From NCBI RefSeq assembly GCF_900141765.1, contig NZ_FSRK01000002.1, positions 186,001-250,000 on the forward strand: 64,000 bases of DNA, in the 5' to 3' direction. Each line of letters opens with the position of its first letter. The stretch's first letter is position 1. Origin of the DNA: Epilithonimonas zeae. GTDB lineage: Bacteria; Bacteroidota; Bacteroidia; Flavobacteriales; Weeksellaceae. A program made the translations under genes and the position numbers. A model generated the notes under the pieces. That model had not been told where the DNA came from. It searched no databases and saw only the letters and a list, made by a program, of their open reading frames with translations. Positions 8,804 through 16,971 of this stretch are shown one piece after another.

Positions 8804-9793
8804 ATGAAAGTAGCTGTAGTAGGCGCAACCGGAATGGTTGGACAAGTTATGCTGAAAGTTTTGGAGGAGAGAAATCTTCCAATTACTGAACTGATTCCCG
8901 TAGCATCAGAGAGATCTGTTGGAAATAAGGTCAAATTCAAGGACAAGGAATTCACTATCGTTAGCATGAACGACGCTATTGCAGTCAAACCCGAGATCGC
9001 TATTTTTTCAGCAGGCGGTGGAACATCTTTGGAGTTTGCTCCAAAATTCGCTGAGGTTGGAACAGTAGTGATCGATAACTCATCGGCTTGGAGAATGGAT
9101 CCGACTAAGAAATTGGTTGTTCCTGAGATCAATGCGAACGTTTTGACAAAAGAAGACAAAATCATTGCTAATCCCAATTGTTCTACAATCCAGTTGGTAA
9201 TGGTTCTTCACCCGTTGAATCAGAAATATGATATCAAAAGGGTCATTGTTTCAACTTACCAATCTGTTACCGGAACCGGAAAAGCAGCTGTTGATCAACT
9301 AAATTCTGAAATCAAAGGCGAAAACCCTGAGAAAGTTTATCCTTATCAAATTTTCAAAAATGCATTGCCACATTGCGATGTTTTTGCGGATGATGATTAT
9401 ACTAAGGAAGAAATCAAATTGATGAAAGAGCCTAAGAAAATTATGGGCGATGATACTTTCAATTTGACGGCAACTGCAGTAAGAGTTCCTGTACAAGGAG
9501 GACATTCTGAAAGCGTAAACATCGAGTTTGAAAACGAATTTGATTTGGAAGAAGTAAGAAAAATTCTTTCTGAAACACCAGGAGTCGTTCTTCAGGATAA
9601 CGTTAAAAATAACGAATATCCAATGCCTTTATACTCTGAAGGAAAAGATGACGTTTTTGTCGGAAGAATCAGAAGAGATCTTTCGCAACCAAAAACGCTC
9701 AACCTCTGGATTGTAGCAGACAATCTCCGAAAGGGCGCTGCTACCAACGCAGTTCAGATTGCAGAGTACCTAGTAGCAAATAACTTAGTTTAA
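8804..9793 (+). CDS. asd: Aspartate-semialdehyde dehydrogenase
   Basis: Asd reduces aspartyl phosphate to aspartate semialdehyde with NADPH, the branch point to lysine/diaminopimelate, threonine and methionine. The 329-residue protein has the Rossmann loop GATGMVGQVML at its start, the catalytic-cysteine motif NPNCSTIQLVMVL (Cys126), TYQSVTGTGKAAVDQL and the active-site RVPVQGGHSESVNIEF. It has a strong terminator and probably shares transcription with the membrane gene upstream. Confidence 0.97.
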   Translation: MKVAVVGATGMVGQVMLKVLEERNLPITELIPVASERSVGNKVKFKDKEFTIVSMNDAIAVKPEIAIFSAGGGTSLEFAPKFAEVGTVVIDNSSAWRMDPTKKLVVPEINANVLTKEDKIIANPNCSTIQLVMVLHPLNQKYDIKRVIVSTYQSVTGTGKAAVDQLNSEIKGENPEKVYPYQIFKNALPHCDVFADDDYTKEEIKLMKEPKKIMGDDTFNLTATAVRVPVQGGHSESVNIEFENEFDLEEVRKILSETPGVVLQDNVKNNEYPMPLYSEGKDDVFVGRIRRDLSQPKTLNLWIVADNLRKGAATNAVQIAEYLVANNLV

Positions 9794-9806
9794 ACTAACA
9801 AAATCT

Positions 9807-9840
9807 AAAGAATCTTCGAAATTTCGAAGATTCTTTTTTT
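9807..9840 (+). terminator. Terminator of asd
   Basis: A perfect 15-base inverted repeat (AAAGAATCTTCGAAA, 9807-9821, against 9822-9836) runs into seven T's. It ends 5 bases before the next ATG. Confidence 0.85.
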
Positions 9841-9844
9841 AGCA

Positions 9845-10849
9845 ATGAAAACAAATAAAAAAAACAATTCTAGTCTCGCTTTTCAAAAATGGATCGCTGT
9901 TGTTGGCATTATTCTATTCGTAGGGAAAATAGTTGCCTGGAAACTAACAAATTCTGACGCCGTATTCTCCGACGCTATGGAAAGCATCGTGAATGTCATC
10001 AGTGCTTTTTTGGGACTTTATTCTTTATACTTAGCTTCGAAACCGAGAGATGAGAATCATCCTTACGGACACGGAAAAGTGGAGTTTGTCACATCGGCTA
10101 TAGAAGGCTCTCTGATCAGCATTGCCGGTTTAATGATTATTTATGAAGGAACCAACAGTTTGATATCCGGAAAGGTTCTTAGTAAATTGGATTTGGGAAT
10201 TTGGATTATCGCTGCAACGGCTATTATTAATTACATTATTGGCTATATCTCGATTCAAAAAGGGAAAAGAGAGAATTCGATTGTTTTGATTTCTTCCGGG
10301 AAGCATCTTCAGTCTGATACAATTACAACTTTGGGTGTTGTAGTCAGTTTAGTATTAGTTTATTTCACAAAAATTGTTTGGATAGACTCTGTAGTTGCTT
10401 TGTTCTTTGGATTCTATATAATTGTAATCGGCTACAAAATCATTAGAAAATCTCTGAGTGGAATAATGGATGAAGCCGATCCAGAAATGTTGGAAAGATT
10501 GGCAAGCTTCCTCAATGAGAACAGAAAACCAGAATGGATAGATGTTCATAATATGAAAATCCAGCAATTTGGAAGCCGACTTCATATAGATGCACACATC
10601 ACTTTACCTTGGTATTTTGAACTAAGAACTGCTCACGATGAGATGGAGGAAGTCATTAAATTAATCGCCAAAAACACCGACAGAAAAGTAGAATTCAATT
10701 TTCATATGGACGATTGCAAACCGACTTCCTGTGCTATTTGCCAAATTGAAAACTGTCCAGTTCGCCAACATGCTTTTACAAAAAAGATTGATTGGAATGG
10801 CGAGAATATTTCACAGCCGGATAAACATACTTTAGATAATCAACTCTGA
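9845..10849 (+). CDS. Cation diffusion facilitator (CDF) family metal transporter
   Basis: CDF proteins exchange Zn, Fe, Mn or Co out of the cytoplasm for protons. The 334-residue protein has about six helices. Helix 2 carries the metal-site pattern SDAMESIVNV, helix 5 SDTITTLGVVVS, and the cytoplasmic domain includes IHAHITLPW-type strands (HIDAHITLPWYFELRTAHDEME). The C-terminal tail (about 285-315) is unusual in having a Cys cluster, DDCKPTSCAICQIENC, which could bind an extra metal. The 3' end overlaps the convergent XrtF-partner gene by 10 bases. Confidence 0.92.
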   Translation: MKTNKKNNSSLAFQKWIAVVGIILFVGKIVAWKLTNSDAVFSDAMESIVNVISAFLGLYSLYLASKPRDENHPYGHGKVEFVTSAIEGSLISIAGLMIIYEGTNSLISGKVLSKLDLGIWIIAATAIINYIIGYISIQKGKRENSIVLISSGKHLQSDTITTLGVVVSLVLVYFTKIVWIDSVVALFFGFYIIVIGYKIIRKSLSGIMDEADPEMLERLASFLNENRKPEWIDVHNMKIQQFGSRLHIDAHITLPWYFELRTAHDEMEEVIKLIAKNTDRKVEFNFHMDDCKPTSCAICQIENCPVRQHAFTKKIDWNGENISQPDKHTLDNQL

Positions 10850-11310
10850 ATCATCTTTTTACGATAATAAAAAATCGGAACAAGCAAAACAAGTGTCAGT
10901 GGTTGAATCACAAATCTTCTCACATAAAATGAGAAAAGATAACCAAAGTCAAACTCATCATAAATGCAGAAGAGATAAATTGGGAATACGATTGCGAAAA
11001 CCAAAAGAATCAAGATAAAAGCCTGCTTTGTCCATTCTTTATTTTGGAAAAGAAAATGGATAATTACCAACGAGAAAAAGGCGTTTAAACCAAATCTAAA
11101 AAGATAACTTATAATTAATTTCCCCCAAACAAAATCTGGAAAAATTTCATTTGGATTAGCTGTTTTGAAGAAACGCAAAAAAGGATCATAGAAAAGTTTA
11201 TCTTCTAATCCGCGTATCCCGATTAATCCTAAAACGCCTGACAAAACTAAAACCCACTTTAGTATTTTAGGCAATTTTATGGATTGCAAAAGTGAAATGT
11301 GAACAATCAT
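10840..11310 (-). CDS. Exosortase F-associated membrane protein (flavo_near_exo type)
   Basis: This is a 156-residue membrane protein with about four hydrophobic segments, a basic C-terminus (FYYRKKMIQS) and the motif LEDKLFYDPFLRFFK near the N-terminus, as in the flavobacterial family found next to XrtF (TIGR04127 type, from memory). Its position downstream of an exosortase gene in the same direction supports the call. Its role, probably in sorting or anchoring exosortase substrates, is unknown. It is separated from xrtF by 297 bases that hold a promoter and several hairpins. Confidence 0.82.
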   Translation of the reverse strand: MIVHISLLQSIKLPKILKWVLVLSGVLGLIGIRGLEDKLFYDPFLRFFKTANPNEIFPDFVWGKLIISYLFRFGLNAFFSLVIIHFLFQNKEWTKQAFILILLVFAIVFPIYLFCIYDEFDFGYLFSFYVRRFVIQPLTLVLLVPIFYYRKKMIQS

Positions 11311-11417
11311 TTTTACAAAAATTTAAATTCTTTGATAGATTAATAGCATTATGAAATTCTCAATCCAAAGATTGAATAAGTCTAAATTCATTATTTACTT
11401 ACGAGAGTAAATGAATG

Positions 11418-11507
11418 CTATAAAACGAAGTGTTGGATATTAGAATCAGTTCGATTCTGTAAAGCGCTGTGGAAAATCCCAGCTTGGATAATAAATTTAT
11501 TTTTCAT
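11418..11507 (-). CDS. Possible 29-codon small ORF in the xrtF gap
   Basis: ATG at 11507 opens a frame (MKNKFIIQAG...QHFVL) that ends with TAG at 11418. It lies about 26 bases downstream of the predicted transcription start at about 11533. No homologue is known to me. It could be a real small protein, a leader ORF or chance. Confidence 0.25.
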   Translation of the reverse strand: MKNKFIIQAGIFHSALQNRTDSNIQHFVL

Positions 11508-11536
11508 TGTTTCTCGTGTGTTAGACGACAAAATTA

Positions 11537-11569
11537 CAAAAATAAATATTGTTAATCGCTAATAATCAA
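11537..11569 (-). promoter_or_regulatory. Promoter reading into the xrtF gap and partner gene
   Basis: On the minus strand: TTG (11567-11569), 22-base spacer, TATTTTTG (11537-11544). This fits the flavobacterial TTG-N17-23-TAnnTTTG consensus. A second -7-like TAATTTTG follows at 11529-11536. Confidence 0.55.
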
Positions 11570-11607
11570 CAATTAAAGTCAAAAAAATTAAAATTCTTTA
11601 ATGATAA

Positions 11608-12138
11608 TTAAGATTTATCTGTTTTTTTTAAAGCAAAAACCTGAATCCAGACTAACCAAAGAATAATTACACCGCCATAGATAATCGCAGGAAAAAGGTA
11701 ATCGTGGCCAATTTTTTCGTACTGAGGGTATTTTAAGAAAATGATATTCAATAAAACAATTCTGGAAATATTAAGGATATGAAGTAAAATAATTCCTCCG
11801 AGGGCAAATAGAAATGTTTTAGCACCTTTATAAAAAGCAAAAACAAAAGCCGTAAATAAGATTGCGACCGAGAAAACATTACAACCTTCTACCATTCTGG
11901 TTGTGAACTTCCCGGATGTTTGAAACAAGACACTATGCAATTTCAAACTATCTACCAAAACAGTTGGGAAGCCTAATACATTTTGCAGAAAAGCGACTTG
12001 TTTCGCTACCCATCTTGTAAAAGGATCTACCACTTCGTTTTCATATGTGTTAAGATAGAATTGATAGAGCAATACCAGAACGATATAGATAACAACGAAT
12101 CTTAACAGAATTTTCAGAACGGGTAAAAAATCTTTCAT
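11608..12138 (-). CDS. xrtF: Exosortase family protein XrtF
   Basis: Exosortases are integral-membrane transpeptidase-like enzymes that cut C-terminal sorting signals. The 176-residue product has four to five hydrophobic segments and the catalytic trio in the usual order: Cys86 in MVEGCNVFS, Arg126 in LNISRIVLLN and His145 in KIGHDYLFPAIIYG. ATG at 12138 (MKDFLPVLK) is chosen over an upstream TTG at 12165. The gene for its membrane partner follows. No protein with an obvious exosortase sorting tail is encoded in this window. Confidence 0.92.
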   Translation of the reverse strand: MKDFLPVLKILLRFVVIYIVLVLLYQFYLNTYENEVVDPFTRWVAKQVAFLQNVLGFPTVLVDSLKLHSVLFQTSGKFTTRMVEGCNVFSVAILFTAFVFAFYKGAKTFLFALGGIILLHILNISRIVLLNIIFLKYPQYEKIGHDYLFPAIIYGGVIILWLVWIQVFALKKTDKS

Positions 12139-12256
12139 TTGTGGGTGTTTATTTTTTAAGGTCAATTGAAATCACACTTTATTTTTATAAAATTCTAAGT
12201 TTGTGATTTTAAAGCGTAAAATTACAATTTTTAGCGAATCAAAATCTATTATTAAT

Positions 12257-12264
12257 TAACTTTG
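12257..12264 (+). promoter_or_regulatory. -7 box of the AmgK-like kinase gene
   Basis: TAACTTTG fits TAnnTTTG and ends 4 bases before the ATG at 12269, implying a leaderless message. Confidence 0.55.
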
Positions 12265-12268
12265 TTCT

Positions 12269-13285
12269 ATGCAGGAACATCAGGATTTTTTCAAAGAATT
12301 TTTGGGTAAAAACCCGGATTCTTTTATTGCAATTCCACAAAGTGGCTCTTCCAGAATCAATTATATCGGGAGTTTTGAGGATAAGAAATATGTGATTACT
12401 TATAACGAGAATATTCGGGAGAATGAAGCGTTTTTCTATTTTTCCGAGTTATTTCAAAGTCTACAACTTAATACGCCGAAGGTTTTTAAAATCAATTCTG
12501 ATAGAGATTTGTATGTTCAGGAGTTTCTGGGAAACAAAACGCTTTCGGAAGTTATTGCTGAGGAAGGAACTTCTGACCGAGTAAAAAAATTAGTCAAAAA
12601 AAGTCTGGAGAATTTGTTTAAACTGCAGTCCAAAACTTTGGGAAAAGTAGATTTCAAAAAAAGTTTTGAGTATGAAAGTTATGATGATTTACCAATTACG
12701 CACGATCTTTATTACTTCAAGAATTTTTTGATTGATGTTCTTGAAATTGAATATCACAAATCGACTTTGCTGAAGGAATTCAAAACTATTTCTGAGTTGA
12801 TTCAGAAGTTGGAGCCAAAGACCTTGATGATTCGGGATTTCCAGTCCAGGAATATTTTGGTGGATGAGAATGATGAGGTTTTCTTTATCGATTATCAATC
12901 GGCAATGGAAGGTCCTGCAGCTTATGATGTGATATCTTTTCTTTATCAGGCTAAAGCTAATTTCCCTAATAATTTTAAAGAAGAAATGCTTGATTATTAT
13001 GTATCATTCTGGGAAAAGGCTTCTGACAAAGAAGCTCTGAAAGAATCTTTTGATTGGATGAAAATGATGCGTTTTCTGCAGGTTTTAGGTGCTTATGGGT
13101 TCCGCGGGTTGATACAGAGAAAAAAACATTTTTTAGCAAGCTTACTTCAAGGAATTAATAACATTTATGAACTGAATCAAACGTGGAATGAGATTGCTCT
13201 ACAGTTTCCGGAATTGTATTTTATCATTCTAAGATTAAAAAGCAAAGAAGTGCAATCTAAGATTGAGGAATTGATTATTGATTAA
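12269..13285 (+). CDS. Aminoglycoside phosphotransferase-fold sugar kinase (AmgK-like)
   Basis: This 338-residue protein has the choline-kinase/aminoglycoside-phosphotransferase fold. The catalytic loop is LMIRDFQSRNILV (about residues 188-200) and the metal-binding stretch is FFIDYQSAMEGPAAYDVISFLY (about 208-229). The R-D-F form of the loop, in place of H-G-D, is typical of AmgK/MurNAc-kinase-like proteins that phosphorylate recycled cell-wall sugars, so a role in peptidoglycan recycling is plausible. The usual uridylyltransferase partner (MurU) is not adjacent, so the substrate stays open. Confidence 0.82.
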   Translation: MQEHQDFFKEFLGKNPDSFIAIPQSGSSRINYIGSFEDKKYVITYNENIRENEAFFYFSELFQSLQLNTPKVFKINSDRDLYVQEFLGNKTLSEVIAEEGTSDRVKKLVKKSLENLFKLQSKTLGKVDFKKSFEYESYDDLPITHDLYYFKNFLIDVLEIEYHKSTLLKEFKTISELIQKLEPKTLMIRDFQSRNILVDENDEVFFIDYQSAMEGPAAYDVISFLYQAKANFPNNFKEEMLDYYVSFWEKASDKEALKESFDWMKMMRFLQVLGAYGFRGLIQRKKHFLASLLQGINNIYELNQTWNEIALQFPELYFIILRLKSKEVQSKIEELIID

Positions 13286-13343
13286 GGCTTAGCAGCTTCA
13301 CTCTGACATTGATTGACAAATTTTGTTAAGACGACAAATGCCC

Positions 13344-13433
13344 TAGCCCCGATTGCAGTGGTTACCCCGCAACAAGCCTTGGGAAAAGTTTTGGCGTGAG
13401 GAGTATGAGCGGAAAGCGGGAAATAGCTCCTAA
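13344..13433. repeat. Dispersed intergenic repeat, subtype B, copy 1
   Basis: A 90-base element starting TAGCCCCGATTGCAG and ending AAATAGCTCCTAA. It is the same length as, and roughly 85-90% identical by eye to, 35638-35727. Internal complementarity (CCCG with CGGG, CCGC with GCGG) suggests a folded structure. Distantly similar to subtype A copies elsewhere in the window. Confidence 0.8.
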
Positions 13434-13445
13434 GTAAATTTTTTA

Positions 13446-13473
13446 GATTACTTCGCTTCGTTCGCAATGACAA
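13446..13473. repeat. Short 'CGTTCGCAATGAC' repeat, copy 1
   Basis: The text GATTACTTCGCTTCGTTCGC followed by AATGAC is nearly identical to 39998-40022. On the other strand it reads GTCATTGCGAACGAAGCGAA, a palindromic-type repeat I recall from many bacterial genomes. Confidence 0.6.
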
Positions 13474-13475
13474 AT

Positions 13476-13507
13476 AAAAAACCTCAGAAGCAATTCTGAG
13501 GTTTTTT
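13476..13507. terminator. Bidirectional terminator between convergent genes
   Basis: AAAAAACCTCAGAA (13476-13489) pairs perfectly with 13494-13507 around a 4-base loop, with A-runs and T-runs on both sides. It serves the NlpC/P60 gene and possibly the kinase gene. Confidence 0.85.
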
Positions 13508-13526
13508 CTGAATATTTTCAGTCTCT

Positions 13527-14189
13527 CTAATTATTTAATACAGTTAATGCATTTTCTTTTACAACTCGCTTAGCGAATCTGAATTTTGGTCCCCAATAAT
13601 TATCGTCTAGTGAAGAAACCATTACACCTTTGGATGTTGCGGCGTGAATAAACTTCACTTCGCCTTCTGGCGTTACATCTTCCACGATTCCTACGTGAGA
13701 GATTCTGCTGCCTCTGTGTGAGAAAAATACCAAATCTCCTTTCTGAAGTTCTGTTTTTTCTACAGAATCGCCTTCTTGAGATTGTTGAGCTGCTACTCTT
13801 GGAAGGTCCATCCCAGCTGCTGCGCCAAAAACTGACAATACGAATGCTGAACAGTCTATTCCGCTTCTGGAAGTTCCTCCGAATCTGTATGGTGTTCCGA
13901 GATAACTTTCAGCTTCGGATAAGATATTGTCAATCGTATTGCTGTGTCTGATTGCATTTTCTATCGCTGACCTTTTGATAACATCGTTTGTATTAGCAAT
14001 AGATGCTAAAACTTGTTGTCCTTTGTTGTTTGATTTGTTGGTTACGGGTTTTACGTTTACATCCAACGATGCAAATTTGGCATCAGTTTTGTATGTTTGA
14101 TTGTTAGAAACCACATAGTTAGAAACACAAGACTGAAGTGTAAAAAACGTGGTCACAAATAAGATATAAACTAGAACTCTTTTCTTCAT
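13527..14189 (-). CDS. NlpC/P60 (C40) family cell-wall hydrolase, lipoprotein
   Basis: A 220-residue lipoprotein (lipobox LQSC, Cys21) with a C-terminal NlpC/P60 cysteine peptidase domain. The catalytic residues are Cys113 in SGIDCSAFVL, His165 in SRISHVGIVE and His182 in FIHAATSKGV. These enzymes cut D-Glu-diaminopimelate type bonds in peptidoglycan stem peptides. The roughly 65-residue linker between lipid anchor and catalytic domain is Asn/Lys-rich and looks unstructured. A single-gene unit closed by a terminator. Confidence 0.93.
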   Translation of the reverse strand: MKKRVLVYILFVTTFFTLQSCVSNYVVSNNQTYKTDAKFASLDVNVKPVTNKSNNKGQQVLASIANTNDVIKRSAIENAIRHSNTIDNILSEAESYLGTPYRFGGTSRSGIDCSAFVLSVFGAAAGMDLPRVAAQQSQEGDSVEKTELQKGDLVFFSHRGSRISHVGIVEDVTPEGEVKFIHAATSKGVMVSSLDDNYWGPKFRFAKRVVKENALTVLNN

Positions 14190-14343
14190 ATATATTTAAT
14201 TATTTGTGTTAAACTTTAGGTTGGTATTTTGTGATTGCATAGCAAAAATAGCCATTACCGTTTAAAGGGTCTTCCAATTCAAACTGAGAGACTTTTAGTT
14301 TAACATATTTTAACAGTCTTTTTAAGAATGTTAAAAAAAAATG

Positions 14344-14378
14344 AACCGCAAAGCCTTTATTTGGGCATTGCGGTTTTA
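14344..14378 (-). terminator. Terminator of glutamine synthetase III gene
   Basis: On the minus strand the arms at 14344-14351 and 14368-14375 (AACCGCAA/TTGCGGTT) form a stem with further pairing inside, followed by a long T-run. Confidence 0.65.
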
Positions 14379-14414
14379 TTTTTAGTTAAGATTCTTTAAC
14401 TTTTTTGTAGATAT

Positions 14415-16613
14415 TTATCTAGTGAAGAGTAATTCTCTATATTTTGTCATTGGCCAAAGCTCATCGTCAACCATCATTTCCAGAGCGTCAGAAGCCTCTC
14501 TAATGTTATCAAACAAAGGGATAACTTTGGTGCAATATTCTTCTGCTTGCTTTTGACTTCCTGACGTATTTTTAGCTTTTTCTTTAGCAGCTAATAAATT
14601 GTCAACACCAACTTTGATTTGAGAAACATTTCCGGAAATATCAGAAATCAATGCCAATTGTTCTTTTGCCAAAGTCTTGAATTCTTTGTCTCCGAAGATT
14701 TCTTTCAATCCTTTAACGTTCTCGATCAATCTGTTTTGATAATTAAGCGCTGCAGGAATGATGTGGTTTCTTGCAATATCAGCCAAAACTCTAGCTTCGA
14801 TATCAATTACTGTTGAGTATTTTTCTAACTTGATTTCGTTTCTAGCTTCGAATTCTCTGTGGGAATAGATTCCTAATTCCTCGTAAAGCTCAACGAATTT
14901 TTGGTCTAATTCCATTTTAAGAGCTTCCGGAGTTGTCTTCAAATTGTTAAGACCTCTTTTCTTAGCTTCTTTGGCCCAATCGTCAGAATAACCGTCACCT
15001 TCGAACATAATGCTTTTGGATTGCTTGATGTATTCTCTCAAAACATTGAAAATTGCTTCGTCTTTTTTAAGACCAGTTTCAATCAAAGCATCAACCTCAG
15101 TTTTGAAAGTTTTTAATTGTTTAGCCGCAATTACGTTCATTACAGTCATTACTTCCGCACAGTTTGCAGAAGAGCCCACCGCTCTGATTTCGAATTTGTT
15201 TCCGGTAAAGGCAAAAGGCGAAGTTCTGTTTCTATCGGTATTATCTAAAAGAATTTCAGGAATTTTTCCAACAACATTCAGTTTCAACTCCGTTTTTTCT
15301 TCAGGAGATAATTTTCCGTCTGTTACTTTTTCCAATTCTTCCAAAACGCCGAACAATTGACTTCCTATGAATGCTGAAATGATTGCAGGTGGCGCTTCAT
15401 TAGCTCCCAATCTGTGGTCGTTGCTCGCAGATGCAATACTTGCTCTCAACAAATCCGCATAATCGTGAACCGCTTTCAAAGTATTAACAAAAAAAGTCAG
15501 GAACTGAAGGTTTTTCTTTGGATTTTTACCCGGACTCAAAAGGTTTTCGCCTGTATCTGTTCCCAAAGACCAATTGTTATGTTTTCCACTTCCGTTAACA
15601 CCAGCAAATGGTTTTTCGTGAAATAAAATATGGAAGTGATGCTTGTGTGCAATCCTTGCCATAATATCCATTAATAATGAATTGTGGTCAACTGCAACAT
15701 TTGCTTCTTCGAACATTGGTGCCAATTCGAATTGGTTAGGCGCAACCTCATTGTGACGCGTTGTTACAGGAATTCCTAACTTCATACATTCGATTTCCAA
15801 CTCCTTCATATAATTCATCACTCTTGTAGGAATCGAACCAAAATAATGGTCATCCAACTGTTGTCCTTTTGCAGGAGAATGTCCTAGTAAAGTTTTTCCT
15901 GTTAAAACCAAATCTGGTCTTGATTGATACAAAGCTGTATCTACCAAGAAATATTCTTGTTCCCAGCCCAAAGTTGGAGAAACTTTTGTTACATTTTTAT
16001 CGAAGTAAGACTTGCAGACATCCGTTGCTGCTTCATCAACCGCATTCAAAGCTCTTAATAATGGTGCTTTATAATCTAAAGTTTCGCCTGTGTAAGAAAT
16101 GAAAATCGAAGGAATACAAAGTGTAGTTCCCATAATGAAAGCCGGAGAAGTTGGATCCCAAGCAGTATAACCTCTAGCTTCAAACGTATTTCTGATTCCA
16201 CCATTTGGGAAAGAAGAAGCATCTGGCTCTTGCTGAATCAATAACGCTCCGCTAAATCTCTCGATTGCTCTACCGCCTTCGATTGGTGTGAAGAAAGAAT
16301 CGTGTTTCTCAGCAGTTGCGCCTGTTAATGGTTGGAACCAGTGTGTGTAGTGTGTTGCGCCTTTGGACATTGCCCAATCTTTCATCGCAACAGCCACTTG
16401 GTCTGCAATGTGTCTCTGGATTTTTGTTCCTTTTTTAATAGCATCTAAAATAGATTGGAATGCTTCTTTCGTCAGATATTCTCTCATTGTTTCTTCAGAG
16501 AATACGTTTTGACAAAACAATTCTGAAAGTTTGGAAGGTATAGAAACCGCATTATCCTGTCTGTAATTTCTGAAAGGAAGCTCGGCTAAGGCTTTAAATC
16601 TTAATGTTGACAT
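14415..16613 (-). CDS. glnN: Glutamine synthetase type III (GSIII)
   Basis: This enzyme makes glutamine from glutamate, ammonia and ATP and is the main GS of Bacteroidetes. At 732 residues it is far longer than GSI (about 470), as expected for GSIII. Visible landmarks are WEQEYFLVD (metal-binding glutamates), TRHNEVAPNQFELAPMFEEANVAVDHN, VNGSGKHNNWSLGTDTG (ATP/glutamate site), RLGANEAPPAIIS and RNRTSPFAFTGNKFEIRAVGSSAN. The C-terminal 200 residues are helical, as in other GSIII. A -7 box lies 25 bases upstream. Confidence 0.97.
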   Translation of the reverse strand: MSTLRFKALAELPFRNYRQDNAVSIPSKLSELFCQNVFSEETMREYLTKEAFQSILDAIKKGTKIQRHIADQVAVAMKDWAMSKGATHYTHWFQPLTGATAEKHDSFFTPIEGGRAIERFSGALLIQQEPDASSFPNGGIRNTFEARGYTAWDPTSPAFIMGTTLCIPSIFISYTGETLDYKAPLLRALNAVDEAATDVCKSYFDKNVTKVSPTLGWEQEYFLVDTALYQSRPDLVLTGKTLLGHSPAKGQQLDDHYFGSIPTRVMNYMKELEIECMKLGIPVTTRHNEVAPNQFELAPMFEEANVAVDHNSLLMDIMARIAHKHHFHILFHEKPFAGVNGSGKHNNWSLGTDTGENLLSPGKNPKKNLQFLTFFVNTLKAVHDYADLLRASIASASNDHRLGANEAPPAIISAFIGSQLFGVLEELEKVTDGKLSPEEKTELKLNVVGKIPEILLDNTDRNRTSPFAFTGNKFEIRAVGSSANCAEVMTVMNVIAAKQLKTFKTEVDALIETGLKKDEAIFNVLREYIKQSKSIMFEGDGYSDDWAKEAKKRGLNNLKTTPEALKMELDQKFVELYEELGIYSHREFEARNEIKLEKYSTVIDIEARVLADIARNHIIPAALNYQNRLIENVKGLKEIFGDKEFKTLAKEQLALISDISGNVSQIKVGVDNLLAAKEKAKNTSGSQKQAEEYCTKVIPLFDNIREASDALEMMVDDELWPMTKYRELLFTR

Positions 16614-16637
16614 AAAAGTGTGTTATTTTTAACAAGG

Positions 16638-16645
16638 CAAATTTA
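16638..16645 (-). promoter_or_regulatory. -7 box of glnN
   Basis: Minus strand TAAATTTG. A TTG occurs 15 bases further upstream (16661-16663), slightly closer than the usual 17-23. Predicted leader about 20 bases. Confidence 0.55.
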
Positions 16646-16918
16646 CAAAAAATATAAATTCAAATTAATTTACCCCTGAAAATTTATAGTCATTTTAAAT
16701 AAAACAAATTTAAAACTTAAAACAACCCCTAAATTTCAAGACAAATCAATTAACGTAAACAAAAACTTTTATTTAATATTTGTTATCAAATTATGAATGA
16801 AATTTATTTTTAGAATATTGATGAGAAAGTTTAACTTTAAAAACTATTATAAATTAATCAACCAAGAAGCACATAAAAGCAACAATCATTTGAAATTCAA
16901 CTAATTAACCAAAATATT

Positions 16919-16946
16919 TTGATTTAAATAAAATTTCATATCTTTG
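16919..16946 (+). promoter_or_regulatory. Promoter of the DUF6909-like gene
   Basis: TTG (16919-16921), 17-base spacer, TATCTTTG (16939-16946): an exact match to the flavobacterial consensus. Predicted leader about 20 bases. Confidence 0.7.
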
Positions 16947-16971
16947 CAGACTTTTACAAAAATTTTAATAT

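Larger units (their letters stand above)
11311..11607 (-). other. Structured gap between xrtF and its partner
   Basis: Reading right to left, this gap holds a promoter (11537-11569), a 29-codon open frame (11418-11507) and four inverted repeats. These are AAG..CTG.GG/CC.CAGCTT (about 11462-11485), AGAATC/GATTCT (11442-11458), ATTTACT/AGTAAAT (11393-11412) enclosed by TAGCATT/AATGCTA (11344-11350 with 11414-11420), and CAATC/GATTG (11361-11374). It may be a long structured 5' leader of the XrtF partner gene or a separate RNA. Confidence 0.45.
16614..16971. other. Divergent promoter region between glnN and the DUF6909-like gene
   Basis: 358 bases of very AT-rich DNA without a gene. It holds a -7 box for glnN at 16638-16645 on the minus strand and a full promoter for the rightward gene at 16919-16946. 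No operator palindrome stands out between them. Confidence 0.6.

Noticed and set aside
11440-11470. tRNA-like T-arm text (CAGTTCGATTCTG) in the xrtF gap
   Set aside because: There is no D-arm, anticodon arm or acceptor pairing around it; the local pairing AGAATC/GATTCT explains it as a plain hairpin.
13282-13473. Open frame of 63 codons between the kinase and NlpC/P60 genes
   Set aside because: It is translated repeat DNA (subtype B element plus the short CGTTCGCAATGAC repeat) and overlaps the terminator region.
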